64,000 bases of DNA, from the NCBI RefSeq assembly GCF_002237655.1, contig NZ_NOKT01000009.1:1-64000 (forward strand), read 5' to 3'. Positions within the stretch are counted from its first letter, which is position 1; the number at the start of each line of letters is the position of its first letter. This document shows positions 7,762 through 17,728 of the stretch, one piece after another. This DNA comes from Streptomyces sp. XY006 (GTDB lineage: Bacteria; Actinomycetota; Actinomycetes; Streptomycetales; Streptomycetaceae). The position numbers and the translations under genes were made by a program. The notes under the pieces were generated by a model. The model made no database searches and had not been told where the DNA came from. It saw nothing but the letters and a program-made list of their open reading frames with translations.

Positions 7762-8823
7762 TTGCAGGCAGCCGTCACGGTCACGCCCGCCCGCATCCCC
7801 GACCTGCTGCTCGGCCTCGCCACGGTCCGGCCGGTCTTCATCTGGGGCGCCCCCGGCATCGGGAAGTCCTCCCTCGTGCGCAGCTTCGCCGAGTCGCTGG
7901 GCCTCGAATGCGTGAGCCTGCTGGGCACCCAGCTCGCCCCCGAGGACCTGATGGGCGTCCCGCAGATCCGCGACGGACGCTCGGTGTTCTGCCCGCCCGA
8001 GGCCATCGCCCGCGACGAGCCGTACTGCCTGTTCCTCGACGAGCTCAACGCGGCCACGCCGGACGTGCAGAAGGCCTTCTACTCGCTGATCCTGGACCGC
8101 CGGATCGGCACCTACGAACTGCCCAAGGGCTCGATCGTGATCGGCGCCGGCAACCGCGCCACCGACAACGCGCTCGCCCGGCCCATCGCCTCCGCGCTGG
8201 TCAACCGGCTCACCCACGTTCACCTGGAGGCCTCCGCCAAGGACTGGCTGACCTGGGCCGGCGAGAACGGCATCCACCCGTGGATCGTGGACCACCTCAC
8301 CGACCGGCCCGACCACCTGTGGTCCAAGCCGCCGAAGACGGAGGAGCCGTTCTCCACGCCCCGCTCCTGGCACATGCTCTCCGACGCCCTGCACTCCTTC
8401 GGCCGGGACCTCGACGAGGAGACGCTGCGGATCCTCGCCCACGGCACGCTCACGCCCGCCCACGCGCAGGCCTTCTGCGGCTACGTCAAGATCGTGCGGA
8501 GCCGGTACGGGATCGAGGCCATCATCAAGGGCGACGCCCGCTGGCCGAACCGCCCGGAGGACCGCGACCTGCTGTACTACCTCGCCGACTCCTTCCGCGG
8601 ACGTCTGGTCAAGGACCTGCCCGTCAGCAAGGAGCACATGTCGGCGAACGGCCGGCAGACCGCCTACCGCGCCAAGTCGCTGCTGGTGCAGCTCGCCGAG
8701 ATCTCCGTCGAGGTCGCCCAGACCGTCATCGCCTCCGACGCCGACGGCAACCCCGTGCTGCCCTCCTGGTTCCTCGTCGAGGCGGCACGGGACATGCCCC
8801 GGCTGGTGGAGGCACGCCGGTGA
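7762..8823 (+). CDS. MoxR-type AAA+ ATPase
   Basis: The protein has 353 residues and a TTG start, supported by AAGGAG 8 bases upstream. Walker A is GAPGIGKSS at residues about 29-37 and Walker B is CLFLDELN near residue 95. GAGNRATDNALARPIASALVNRL covers sensor 1 and the arginine-finger region, as in MoxR/RavA-like AAA+ proteins. The C-terminal part is longer than a minimal MoxR. It overlaps the next gene by 4 bases (GTGA), so the ATPase and the VWA protein are made together. MoxR ATPases usually work with VWA partners as chaperones that insert cofactors or remodel complexes. The client is unknown. Confidence 0.85.
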   Translation: MQAAVTVTPARIPDLLLGLATVRPVFIWGAPGIGKSSLVRSFAESLGLECVSLLGTQLAPEDLMGVPQIRDGRSVFCPPEAIARDEPYCLFLDELNAATPDVQKAFYSLILDRRIGTYELPKGSIVIGAGNRATDNALARPIASALVNRLTHVHLEASAKDWLTWAGENGIHPWIVDHLTDRPDHLWSKPPKTEEPFSTPRSWHMLSDALHSFGRDLDEETLRILAHGTLTPAHAQAFCGYVKIVRSRYGIEAIIKGDARWPNRPEDRDLLYYLADSFRGRLVKDLPVSKEHMSANGRQTAYRAKSLLVQLAEISVEVAQTVIASDADGNPVLPSWFLVEAARDMPRLVEARR

Positions 8824-10622
8824 GCCGCGGCGCCGGCAAGGACCGGCGCAAGAAGAAGCGGGACCTCGCCGGGGAGGCGTTCGCCGAGGGCATGCGGCTG
8901 CTGCGGACCAACCCGGCCCTCGCGGCCGTGGAGTTCGACGTCTGCCGCCAGGAGGAGTGCCGCTTCGCGCCCCGCGACGGTCTCGTCGCCGTCGACTCCG
9001 ACGGCGACCTGCACGTCCACCCGGACCGGCTCGCCGAGCCCGCCGCCTGGGCCTGGGCGCTCGCCCACGCCGTCCTCCACCTCGGCTTCGGACACGTCCC
9101 CGCGGTCAAGGGCGAGCGCGTCCAGCCCGACCGCTTCGACCTCGCCGCCCGGTGCGTCGTCGTCAACCGCTTCCTGCTCGGCTTCACCGTCGGCGAGACC
9201 CCCGAGCACCTGCCCGCCTCCTACCCGGACGGCGACGAGGAGCAGCTCGCCGCCCGCTGGCGGCGCGACGGACTGCCCCCGGTGTACGAGCGCTGCGGCA
9301 CGGCGGGCGACGAGCCCGACCAGATCCTGGTGCCGTGGGTGGGCTGGTCCCGGCCGCCCGACTGGCAACTGGCCTTCGCCACCGCCCTGACCCGGACCGT
9401 GTCCGCCGCGATGGACATGGCCGGCGGCCGCCGCGCCGGCCTGGACGACGAGGCGCCCGCACAGCGCCCCTGGCAGCGGGCGCTGAGCTGGTTCATCTCG
9501 TCCTACCCGCTGCTCGGCGGGCTCGCGTCCGGCATGAAGCTGGTCGCCGACGCCGAACTCGCCCGTGCCCACGGCATCGCCGTCGCCGCGGTCGACGCCG
9601 CGGCGGGCGAGATCTACATCAACCCGCTGCGCGGCTTCGACGACGAGGAGTGGCGGTTCGTCCTCGCCCACGAGATGCTGCACGCCGCCCTGCGCCACGG
9701 CGACCGCTGCGGCACCCGCGACCCCTACCTCTTCAACGTCGCCTGCGACTACGTCGTCAACGGCTGGCTGACCGAGATGGAGGTCGGCACCATGCCCGAG
9801 GGCCTGCTGTACGACCCGGGGCTCGCGGGGCTCTCCGTCGAGGAGGTCTACGACCGCATCGCCGGCGACCTGCGTCGCGGACGCCGCCTGGCCACCCTGC
9901 GCGGCAAGGGCGTGGGGGACATCCTCGGCGGCCCGCTCGGCTCGCCCCGCGACTACGTCGACCTCGACGCGTTCTACCGGCGCGGCCTCGCCCAGGGTCT
10001 GGACCTGCACCAGCGCCAGGAGCGCGGCTTCCTGCCCGGCGGGCTGGTCGAGGAGATCCGGGCGCTGAGCCATCCGCCGCTGCCCTGGGACGCGCGCCTG
10101 GCCCGCTGGTTCGACGAGTTCGTGCCCCGCCCCGAACCCGTCCGCTCCTACGCCCGCCCCTCGCGGCGCCAGGCGTCCACGCCCGACATCCCGCGCGCCG
10201 GGCGGTGGTTCCCGCCCGAGGAGGTCGCCCGCTGCACCTTCGGCGTGGTCCTGGACACCTCCGGCTCGATGGACCGCGTCCTGCTCGGCAAGGCGCTGGG
10301 CGCGATCGCCTCCTACGCCGAGGCGCGGGACGTCCCCGCCGCCCGGGTCGTGTTCTGCGACGCCGCGCCGCACGACGCGGGGTACCTGCCGGTGACGGAG
10401 ATCGCGGGCCGGGTGCGGGTGCACGGGCGTGGCGGCACCGTGCTGCAGCCCGGCGTGGACCTGCTGCACCGCGCGGACGACTTCCCGCCCGGCGCGCCCG
10501 TGCTGATCATCACCGACGGCTGGTGCGACACCCTGCGGGTGCGGCGGGAGCACGCGTACCTGATCCCGGCCGGGGCGCGGCTGCCGTTCAGTGCCAGAGG
10601 GCCGGTCTTCCGCGTGAGTTGA
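8820..10622 (+). CDS. VWA-like protein with zinc-metallopeptidase domain (DUF2201 type)
   Basis: The protein has 600 residues with a GTG start coupled to the MoxR stop. The N-terminal half is a predicted metallopeptidase-like domain: HAVLHLGFGH near residue 82, then FVLAHEMLHAALRHGDRC with an H-E-x-x-H site near residue 284 and a Cys-rich FNVACDYVVN stretch. A linker follows. A C-terminal VWA-like domain starts near residue 475 with FGVVLDTSGSM, the D-x-S-x-S MIDAS metal site, and ends with the ITDGW strand. This combination matches the putative-metallopeptidase plus VWA-like family found beside MoxR ATPases. Function as a protease has not been shown to my knowledge; the HExxH is intact here. 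Confidence 0.8.
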   Translation: MSRGAGKDRRKKKRDLAGEAFAEGMRLLRTNPALAAVEFDVCRQEECRFAPRDGLVAVDSDGDLHVHPDRLAEPAAWAWALAHAVLHLGFGHVPAVKGERVQPDRFDLAARCVVVNRFLLGFTVGETPEHLPASYPDGDEEQLAARWRRDGLPPVYERCGTAGDEPDQILVPWVGWSRPPDWQLAFATALTRTVSAAMDMAGGRRAGLDDEAPAQRPWQRALSWFISSYPLLGGLASGMKLVADAELARAHGIAVAAVDAAAGEIYINPLRGFDDEEWRFVLAHEMLHAALRHGDRCGTRDPYLFNVACDYVVNGWLTEMEVGTMPEGLLYDPGLAGLSVEEVYDRIAGDLRRGRRLATLRGKGVGDILGGPLGSPRDYVDLDAFYRRGLAQGLDLHQRQERGFLPGGLVEEIRALSHPPLPWDARLARWFDEFVPRPEPVRSYARPSRRQASTPDIPRAGRWFPPEEVARCTFGVVLDTSGSMDRVLLGKALGAIASYAEARDVPAARVVFCDAAPHDAGYLPVTEIAGRVRVHGRGGTVLQPGVDLLHRADDFPPGAPVLIITDGWCDTLRVRREHAYLIPAGARLPFSARGPVFRVS

Positions 10623-10648
10623 GCGGGAGTGTGATCGGATGGGGGCCG

Positions 10649-10671
10649 GGAACCCCGATTGACCGGGTTCC
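10649..10671. promoter_or_regulatory. inverted repeat upstream of osmC
   Basis: GGAACCC and GGGTTCC form perfect 7-bp arms around a 9-base spacer, 25 bases before the OsmC start. It could be an operator for a peroxide-sensing repressor or a terminator for the VWA gene, which ends 27 bases before it. No regulator gene is adjacent, so the role is inferred only from position. Confidence 0.35.
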
Positions 10672-10695
10672 GGATACTCATCGAAAGGATGCGTC

Positions 10696-11124
10696 ATGGC
10701 AGCCACGCGCTCCGCCCACACCGTGTGGGAAGGCAACCTCTTCAAGGGCAACGGTGTCGTCACCTTCGACTCCTCGGGCATCCTCACCGAGCAGCCGGTC
10801 TCCTGGGCGGCCCGTACGGAGGAGCCGGGCGGGAAGACCAGCCCGGAGGAGCTGATCGCCGCGGCCCACTCCAGCTGCTTCTCGATGGCCTTCTCCAACA
10901 TCCTCGACAAGGCCGGCACCCCGCCGACCAAGCTGGTGACCTCCGCGGACGTCACCTTCCAGCCGGGTGAGGGCATCACCGGAATCCACCTCACCGTCGA
11001 GGGCACCGTCCCCGGCATCGACGAGGCGGCCTTCCTCGCCGCGGCGGAAGAAGCCAAGGTCGGCTGCCCGGTAAGCCAGGCCCTCAAGGCAACCCCGATC
11101 ACCCTGACGGCGAAGCTGGCCTGA
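10696..11124 (+). CDS. OsmC/Ohr-family peroxiredoxin
   Basis: The protein has 142 residues with AAAGGA upstream of the ATG. The two redox cysteines lie in AAAHSSCFSMAF (near residue 60) and KVGCPVSQAL (near residue 124), the arrangement of OsmC/Ohr thiol peroxidases. These reduce organic hydroperoxides in the cytoplasm, usually with lipoyl proteins as reductant. The family's usual length is about 140 residues, so the gene is complete. The SSCFSM context fits the OsmC branch, but Ohr cannot be excluded without a tree. Confidence 0.9.
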   Translation: MAATRSAHTVWEGNLFKGNGVVTFDSSGILTEQPVSWAARTEEPGGKTSPEELIAAAHSSCFSMAFSNILDKAGTPPTKLVTSADVTFQPGEGITGIHLTVEGTVPGIDEAAFLAAAEEAKVGCPVSQALKATPITLTAKLA

Positions 11125-11144
11125 CGCTGCGTGTCGCCGGCCGG

Positions 11145-11385
11145 GGCGCAGGCCTCGTGTTCGGGCGAGACGCGGGCCTCGCGCCCGGGCGGGATGCGGG
11201 TCTGGTGTCTGGACGGGGCGTGGGCCTCGTCACCGGATGCGACGCGGCCTCGCACCCGGGCCGGATGCGGGCCTCGCGCCCGGACGGGGCGTGGAAACCC
11301 CGCATCGGGATGCGACCCGGGTCTCCCACCCGGGCGGGGCGCGGGCATCGTGTCCAAAGGGATGCGGCCCCGCACTCGGTCGGGA
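11145..11385. repeat. degenerate tandem repeat, about 24-bp period, about 10 copies
   Basis: Starting 20 bases after the osmC stop, the sequence repeats a unit like GCGGGCCTCGCGCCCGGGCG roughly ten times with drift and occasional one-base length changes. It lies within the 707-base gap 11125-11831. Open frames across it on both strands carry repeat-derived Arg/Ala/Pro/Thr-rich text and are not accepted as genes. Confidence 0.7.
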
Positions 11386-11574
11386 CGCCCGTCCCGCACA
11401 CGAATCCGACGCGCGCCCGCGTCTGACGTCAGCTGGGTGCGCGCCTGAGGTCGCGCGGGCCCACCCGCCGGGGTGCGGCCCGCGTGACGCCGCAGGGGGC
11501 CCGCGCCGGTGTCGTCCGCGTGAGCGCGTCGGCCTGCCCCGGGGGACCGGCGGGAGGACGTGCGTCCGCCGGGG

Positions 11575-11730
11575 CGTCGGCCACCCGCCAGGGGCCCGGC
11601 CCCGGCCACGGCGGCCCCGGCCCTGACCACGACCCCGGCCCCGGCCACGCCCGTGGCCCTGGCCTAGGCTCCGACCCGGCCCTGGCCCTGGCCACCGCCC
11701 TGGCGCTGGTCCCGGCCCCTGGGGCTTCTC
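11575..11730. repeat. low-complexity GGCCCCGGCC-rich tract
   Basis: Overlapping 6- and 12-base units of the form CCGGCCCYGGCC with CAC or CTG insertions run for about 150 bases upstream of the CorA-like gene. On the minus strand this reads as Pro-Gly-Trp repeats, without other coding support. About 70 bases before the ATG the composition returns to a normal AT-richer promoter-like stretch (TAATAACC near 11789). Confidence 0.6.
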
Positions 11731-11831
11731 GCGGTCCGCTCGGCAGGCGTCGGGGCGGCGGGTGTCGGTTCGTCCTCTGGCGCTGGGGTAATAACCAGTC
11801 GCTTTGTCGGTGATCGGTCGGAGGGAACGCG

Positions 11832-13217
11832 ATGTTGCCGGGAGCGTCCACCAGCGCGGCCGTGCTCGACTCCGGCAGTCGGGAGCGGACCCGGGTGCTG
11901 TTGCTGTTCAGCCTCACCGGCCGCATGCGCCCCCGGGACACCGCCCTCGGCGCCCTCGTCGACCGCTACGACTACGGCCGCTTCGCCTCCCACCTGCTGA
12001 CCAGCCAGGACGTGCTGCCCGTGCCGGTCCTGGACGAACACGTGGCGCCCGGGCGGCTGCGGCTGCCGCACGGCGACCACGGCCTCGGCCTCGCGTCCCT
12101 GCGGATCCTCGTCGTCACCACCCCGCGCGGTGACGCCACCCTCGTCCTGGACTGCGTCTTCGCCGGCGAGACCTCGGCCGGCGACCTCGCCGCCTGGCTG
12201 GCCACCACCTGCTTCGACCGCGAGCGCATCGAACTCGACGACCGCCCGCTCCTGCACGCCCTCGCCGCCCCGCTCGGCGGCCGCACACCCGCCCTCGGCC
12301 GGAACGTGCACCAACTCGTCTTCCCCGGCGGCCGCTTACAGCATGAACTGCTCGGCGCCGACGCCGCCCGCAGGGCCGTCCTGCTCAACGAGATCGTCTA
12401 CCGCGGCAGGATGCCGTGGAACCCCGCCGCCCCCCACGACACGAGCCTCGCCCCGCACCCGCGCAACCACGGCCTCACCCTCTCCGCCCTCGGCCGCGGC
12501 GTCTCCGTCCAGGCCGGCTGGGCCCCGCACGTCGAGAACGGCCTGGCCCTCGTCGCGATCGGCATGATCTCCGCCCTGGCCGTGCTCCAGCGCACCCGCC
12601 TGGCGGCCTTCGCCATGATGAAGGCCAACGAGCGCACCCCGGCCGACTCGCCCACCGAGATCCGCTCCCTGATCTCCCGCCTGTCCGCGGGCGTCAACGA
12701 ACTCCAGCTGGACCTCGCCTTCGGCGTCGAGGCCTACGTCGACAGCCTGCTGATCCCCGAGATGATCACCGAGGCCTTCCAGTCCTCCCTGGGCGAGGCC
12801 CTCGGCATCCGCGACAGCCTGGAGAACTCGGCCCGCATGGTCGAGCGCCTCACCTCCGTGATCAGCGCACGCTCCGCCGCCCTGGACGCCGCACTCGCCG
12901 AGCGCGACGACCGCCGCGACCGCACGGTCTCCGGCCTGGTCGCCGCCGCCACGCTGATCGCCCTGCCGCCCACGCTGCTGCTGGCGTTCTTCGGCGTCAA
13001 CGGCACCAACGTGGACGAGCACCGCTCCATCCTCGACCTGCGCGCCTACGGAACGGCCTACGCGCTGGCCTGGCTGCCCTTCGTCGCCCTCGTCCTGACC
13101 GGCTGGATCCTGCTCAGACGGGTCCGGGCCGGCTCCGGCCGGCTGCTGCCCGCCCCCGACGACGACCTCGCCCCCGTCCCGCCCCCGCGCGCGCCCTCCC
13201 GGAGCCCCCGCCCATGA
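11832..13217 (+). CDS. CorA-like membrane protein with altered GMN motif
   Basis: The protein has 461 residues with GGAGGGA before the ATG. A long cytoplasmic N-terminal part without a recognised domain is followed by helical segments (residues about 260-360). Two C-terminal membrane helices are joined by FFGVNGTNVDEHRSI. In CorA Mg2+ channels the first helix ends in Gly-Met-Asn and a short periplasmic loop follows; here the triplet is Gly-Val-Asn. The topology and loop support a distant CorA family member, but Mg2+ transport is not assured with this change. A proline-rich tail ends in a 4-base overlap with the phosphodiesterase gene. Confidence 0.7.
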   Translation: MLPGASTSAAVLDSGSRERTRVLLLFSLTGRMRPRDTALGALVDRYDYGRFASHLLTSQDVLPVPVLDEHVAPGRLRLPHGDHGLGLASLRILVVTTPRGDATLVLDCVFAGETSAGDLAAWLATTCFDRERIELDDRPLLHALAAPLGGRTPALGRNVHQLVFPGGRLQHELLGADAARRAVLLNEIVYRGRMPWNPAAPHDTSLAPHPRNHGLTLSALGRGVSVQAGWAPHVENGLALVAIGMISALAVLQRTRLAAFAMMKANERTPADSPTEIRSLISRLSAGVNELQLDLAFGVEAYVDSLLIPEMITEAFQSSLGEALGIRDSLENSARMVERLTSVISARSAALDAALAERDDRRDRTVSGLVAAATLIALPPTLLLAFFGVNGTNVDEHRSILDLRAYGTAYALAWLPFVALVLTGWILLRRVRAGSGRLLPAPDDDLAPVPPPRAPSRSPRP

Positions 13218-13954
13218 CGCCACACCCCGCGGTCTCCGCCCACCGGGGCGGTTCCGAGCGCGCCCGCGCCGCCACCCGGGAGGCGTACCAGGACGCGCTG
13301 GAGTCCGGCGCGGAGTACGCCGAGTTCGACATCCGCCGCACGGGCGACGGCGTCCTCGTCGTCTACCACGACCCCCGGGTCGGCCCCGCCGGGCCGCCGC
13401 TGTCCGCGCTCACCCACGCCGAGCTGAGCGAGCGGGCCGGGTACGACGTGCCCGTGGTGGACGACGTCATGGCGCTGATCGCCGGGAAGCTGGTGGCGCA
13501 CCTGGACCTGAAGGAGGCGGGCTACGAACGCGAGGTGATCGACCGGGCGGTCGGCCTGCTGGGGGAGGACGGCCTCGTCGTGACGACCCTGGAGGACCGT
13601 TCCGTGGCCGCCGTCACCCGCTCCCACCCCCGGGTGCGCACCGCCCTGTCCCTGGGCCGGGACCGCGGCGAGCTGGCCCTGGCCCGGCTGCCCGGGACCC
13701 GCCTGAGCGAACTGTTCCCGGCCCGCCGGATCCGGGCCTGCGGCGCCCAGGGCGTCGCCGTGCACCACCGTCTGGCCAGGGCGAACGTGCTGCGCGAGGC
13801 GAGCCGGCGCGGCCTGTTCACCATGGTGTGGACGGTCAACGACGACACCCTCATACGCGCCCTCCTCGCCCACCCGCGCGTCGACGTCCTCGTCACCGAC
13901 CTGCCCCGGCGCGCCGTCGCACTGCGCGACCCGGTCACCCCCATGCGGCATTGA
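13214..13954 (+). CDS. glycerophosphodiester phosphodiesterase family protein
   Basis: The protein has 246 residues, starting at an ATG overlapping the CorA-like stop (ATGA). The motifs are AHRGGSE (His-Arg at the catalytic start), EFDIRRTGDGVLVVYHD (E-x-D then His-Asp), HLDLKE and, at the end, TMVWTVNDD, the GDPD TIM-barrel signature in order. There is no signal peptide, so it is probably cytoplasmic and degrades glycerophosphodiesters to glycerol-3-phosphate. Its coupling to a membrane protein suggests a shared envelope or phosphate role. Confidence 0.85.
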   Translation: MTPHPAVSAHRGGSERARAATREAYQDALESGAEYAEFDIRRTGDGVLVVYHDPRVGPAGPPLSALTHAELSERAGYDVPVVDDVMALIAGKLVAHLDLKEAGYEREVIDRAVGLLGEDGLVVTTLEDRSVAAVTRSHPRVRTALSLGRDRGELALARLPGTRLSELFPARRIRACGAQGVAVHHRLARANVLREASRRGLFTMVWTVNDDTLIRALLAHPRVDVLVTDLPRRAVALRDPVTPMRH

Positions 13955-13970
13955 CAACAGCCCACTCAAG
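13950..13970. promoter_or_regulatory. partial HAIR (HspR) site and TTGACA box upstream of dnaK
   Basis: HspR repressor binds CTTGAGT-N7-ACTCAAG. Here ACTCAAG is perfect at 13964-13970, preceded at the correct 7-base distance by ATTGACA, which keeps the TTGA core (4 of 7 bases). TTGACA at 13951-13956 can serve as a -35 box, with TGTGCT 17 bases downstream as a weak -10. The site overlaps the preceding gene's stop codon. Regulation by HspR is inference. Confidence 0.5.
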
Positions 13971-14023
13971 TTTTGTGCTGGACAGTGTGAGGAGTGCCCT
14001 GGCGCAAGCGGAAGGGGACAGCG

Positions 14024-15904
<1,881 letters not shown>

Positions 15905-15925
15905 GCCGGGCCCCGCCCCTCCCCG

Positions 15926-16771
15926 TCAGCGGAACGCGGCGACGTTGCGGCGGGCCCACTCGGCGAACGGGCGGGGCGCGCGGCCGAGGACCCGCTCCAC
16001 GTCGGGGCTGACCCGCTGCTCCGCGGGCGTGGGCTCGCCGAGGATCGCCAGGGTCGTCTCGACCACGGGCCCGGGCATGAAGCGCAGCATCTCGGCCCGG
16101 GCCTCCTCGGGCCCCTGTTCCACGAAGCGCACCGGCTCGCCGAGTGCCTCGCCCAGGTCACGGGCGCGGTGCCGGGGCGTGCTCGGGGCGGGACCGGTCA
16201 ACTCGTAGGTCCGTCCCGCGTGTCCGGGCTCGCGCAGGGCCACGGCGGCGACCGCGGCGATGTCCTCCGGGTCGACGACCGGCAGGCCGACGTCGCCGAA
16301 CGGCGCGACGACGGCCCGCTGCGCCCGTACGGATGCGGCCCAGGCGAGCGCGTTGGAGGCGAAGCCGCCGGGACGCAGGATCACCCAGTCCAGCCCCGAC
16401 CCCCTGACCGCGTCCTCGATGGCACGCCCGACGCCGCCGTGCGAGGGCGACTCCGGCCGGGTCGCGACCCCCTGGGAGGACAGCAGCACCACGCGCTCGA
16501 CCCCGCCGGCCTTGGCGGCGTCGAGGATGTGCCCGGGGTCCAGCCGGTGCGCGTCGGCTCCGCCGTTCTGCAGGAACAGCGCGTCGGCGCCGTCGAGAAC
16601 CGGCCGGAGCGTGTCCGCGTCCGTGAGGTCCGCCCTCCGGTGCAGGACACCCCCCGGCACGTCCGCGGCGGAGATCCCCCGCGAGGTGGCGGACACCCGC
16701 TCGCCGTCCGCCGCCAGGATCCGTACGAGCGACCGGCCCGCGTTCCCCGTCGCCCCCGTCACCACGATCAT
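15926..16771 (-). CDS. NmrA-like NAD(P)-binding oxidoreductase (atypical SDR)
   Basis: The protein has 281 residues. The ATG at 16771 is chosen over an in-frame TTG two codons upstream because AGGGAG then lies 6 bases away. The N-terminus MIVVTGATGNAGRSLVRIL is the G-x-x-G-x-x-G dinucleotide site of atypical short-chain dehydrogenases. VVLLSSQGV and VILRPGGFASN follow, and the usual Tyr-x-x-x-Lys pair is not evident, as in NmrA/NAD-sensing or quinone-reductase-like members. It is transcribed away from an HxlR regulator across an interval with a palindromic operator, so it is probably that regulator's target. Confidence 0.8.
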   Translation of the reverse strand: MIVVTGATGNAGRSLVRILAADGERVSATSRGISAADVPGGVLHRRADLTDADTLRPVLDGADALFLQNGGADAHRLDPGHILDAAKAGGVERVVLLSSQGVATRPESPSHGGVGRAIEDAVRGSGLDWVILRPGGFASNALAWAASVRAQRAVVAPFGDVGLPVVDPEDIAAVAAVALREPGHAGRTYELTGPAPSTPRHRARDLGEALGEPVRFVEQGPEEARAEMLRFMPGPVVETTLAILGEPTPAEQRVSPDVERVLGRAPRPFAEWARRNVAAFR

Positions 16772-16833
16772 GAGCAACTCCCTTGCCTTGTGGCGTTGTT
16801 GTCGTTGCCCGGGACGCTAACACCGTTGGTATA

Positions 16834-16845
16834 GTAGGTACCTAC
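16834..16845. promoter_or_regulatory. palindromic operator GTAGGTACCTAC between hxlR-type gene and its neighbour
   Basis: A perfect 12-bp palindrome sits in the 103-base divergent interval, adjoining TATAGTAGG (which could supply a -10 for the regulator gene). HxlR-type regulators bind short palindromes of this GTAC-centred kind. Autoregulation and control of the NmrA-like gene are inferred from position. Confidence 0.55.
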
Positions 16846-16874
16846 AGGAAAGTGGCTGCCCTGGAGGGAAGCGA

Positions 16875-17264
16875 ATGGCGGGGGACACGCGGAGCCGTAC
16901 CGGACCGGTGGCCACGGAAGCGGAGCTGGCCTGCCCCATCGCCCCGGTCGTGGACATCGTCTTCAGCCGGTGGACCACCCCGATCCTGTGGACGCTCCAC
17001 ACGCACGGCCGGCAGCGCTTCGTCGAGCTGGAACGGCGCATCGGCTCCATCACGCCGAAGGTGCTCACCCAGCGGCTCCGGCAACTGGAGCGGGACGGCC
17101 TGGTCGTCCGCACGTACCACCCGGAGGTGCCCCCGAGGGTCGAGTACGAGATCAGCGGGCTCGGCCGCAGCCTCGCGCCGCTCTTCGCCCACCTCGCCGA
17201 ATGGGCGGACACCCACCTGGACGACGTCGAGCGGGCCCGGCGGGTCTACGACGGCGGGGCCTAG
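16875..17264 (+). CDS. HxlR-family transcriptional regulator
   Basis: The protein has 129 residues and starts at ATG after GAGGGAAGCGA. The run CPIAPVVDIVFSRWTTPILWTL, with the conserved N-terminal redox-capable Cys, begins the winged-helix domain. ITPKVLTQRLRQLERDGLVVRTYHPEVPPRVEYE is the recognition helix and wing of the HxlR/MarR-like fold. Members often sense quinones, aldehydes or disulfide stress through that Cys. It is divergent from the NmrA-like oxidoreductase. Its last 4 bases overlap the convergent NarJ-like gene. Confidence 0.9.
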   Translation: MAGDTRSRTGPVATEAELACPIAPVVDIVFSRWTTPILWTLHTHGRQRFVELERRIGSITPKVLTQRLRQLERDGLVVRTYHPEVPPRVEYEISGLGRSLAPLFAHLAEWADTHLDDVERARRVYDGGA

Positions 17265-17728
17265 CGTCCCGGCGCGGCGGGCGGCAGGGTCACGCAGACC
17301 GCGTCGAGGACCGTCGCGTACGGCGTGCCGAAGTCGGTGAGCCGGGAGCGGAGCAGGTCGAGACCGTCGCGGTGGTCCGCCAGCAGCTGGGTGTCACCGG
17401 TGCGGGCCGCGCACTCCAGGACCGCCGGCAGGAAGTCCGGCGGTTCCTCGCCGGTCGTCTCCAGGCCGTGCGAGCGGTACAGCTCCTCGGAGGGCGTCGG
17501 GGCCGCCTCGCGCCACGCGCTGAGGTACAGGCTGTGCTCCGGCTCCGCCTCGAACACCTCGACGTAGTGCGCCGCCAGCTCGCGCGGCGGGGTGAGTGCC
17601 GCGTGGTCGGCGAACTCCCGCAGCGGCGGGGCGGCTTCGCGCAGCAGCGGCAGCCGGGCGCGGAAGTCGTCGTCGGGGAACATCAGGCACAGCGCTGCCG
17701 CCTGGTACAGCACCTCGAATCCGGGCAT
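17261..17728 (-). CDS. NarJ/TorD-like molybdoenzyme chaperone, solitary
   Basis: The protein has 155 residues. The ATG has a strong GAAGGAGG site 5 bases away. YQAAALCLMFPDDDFRARLPLLREA, then HYVEVFEAEPEHSLYLSAW and EEPPDFLPAVLECAA, follow the NarJ pattern Y-x-E-x-F-D, H-x-L-Y-L and L-P-D-x-L-P-x-x-L-E. NarJ helps insert the molybdenum cofactor into respiratory nitrate reductase. No narGHI genes are adjacent and the protein is a little shorter than usual NarJ. It may serve another molybdoenzyme or be the remnant of a lost nar operon. The formate dehydrogenase in this window lies 25 kb away. Confidence 0.7.
   Translation of the reverse strand: MPGFEVLYQAAALCLMFPDDDFRARLPLLREAAPPLREFADHAALTPPRELAAHYVEVFEAEPEHSLYLSAWREAAPTPSEELYRSHGLETTGEEPPDFLPAVLECAARTGDTQLLADHRDGLDLLRSRLTDFGTPYATVLDAVCVTLPPAAPGR

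Noticed and set aside
5550..8819. Long plus-strand frame preceding the VWA gene in the same phase
   Set aside because: Its text is Arg/Pro-rich and lies in another phase of the phosphodiesterase and MoxR genes. Only the part from 8820 matches a family and has a coupled start.
11429..11941. Pro/Gly-rich minus-strand frame
   Set aside because: It is a product of the GGCCCCGGCC low-complexity tract; it overlaps the CorA-like start and has no motif or family pattern.
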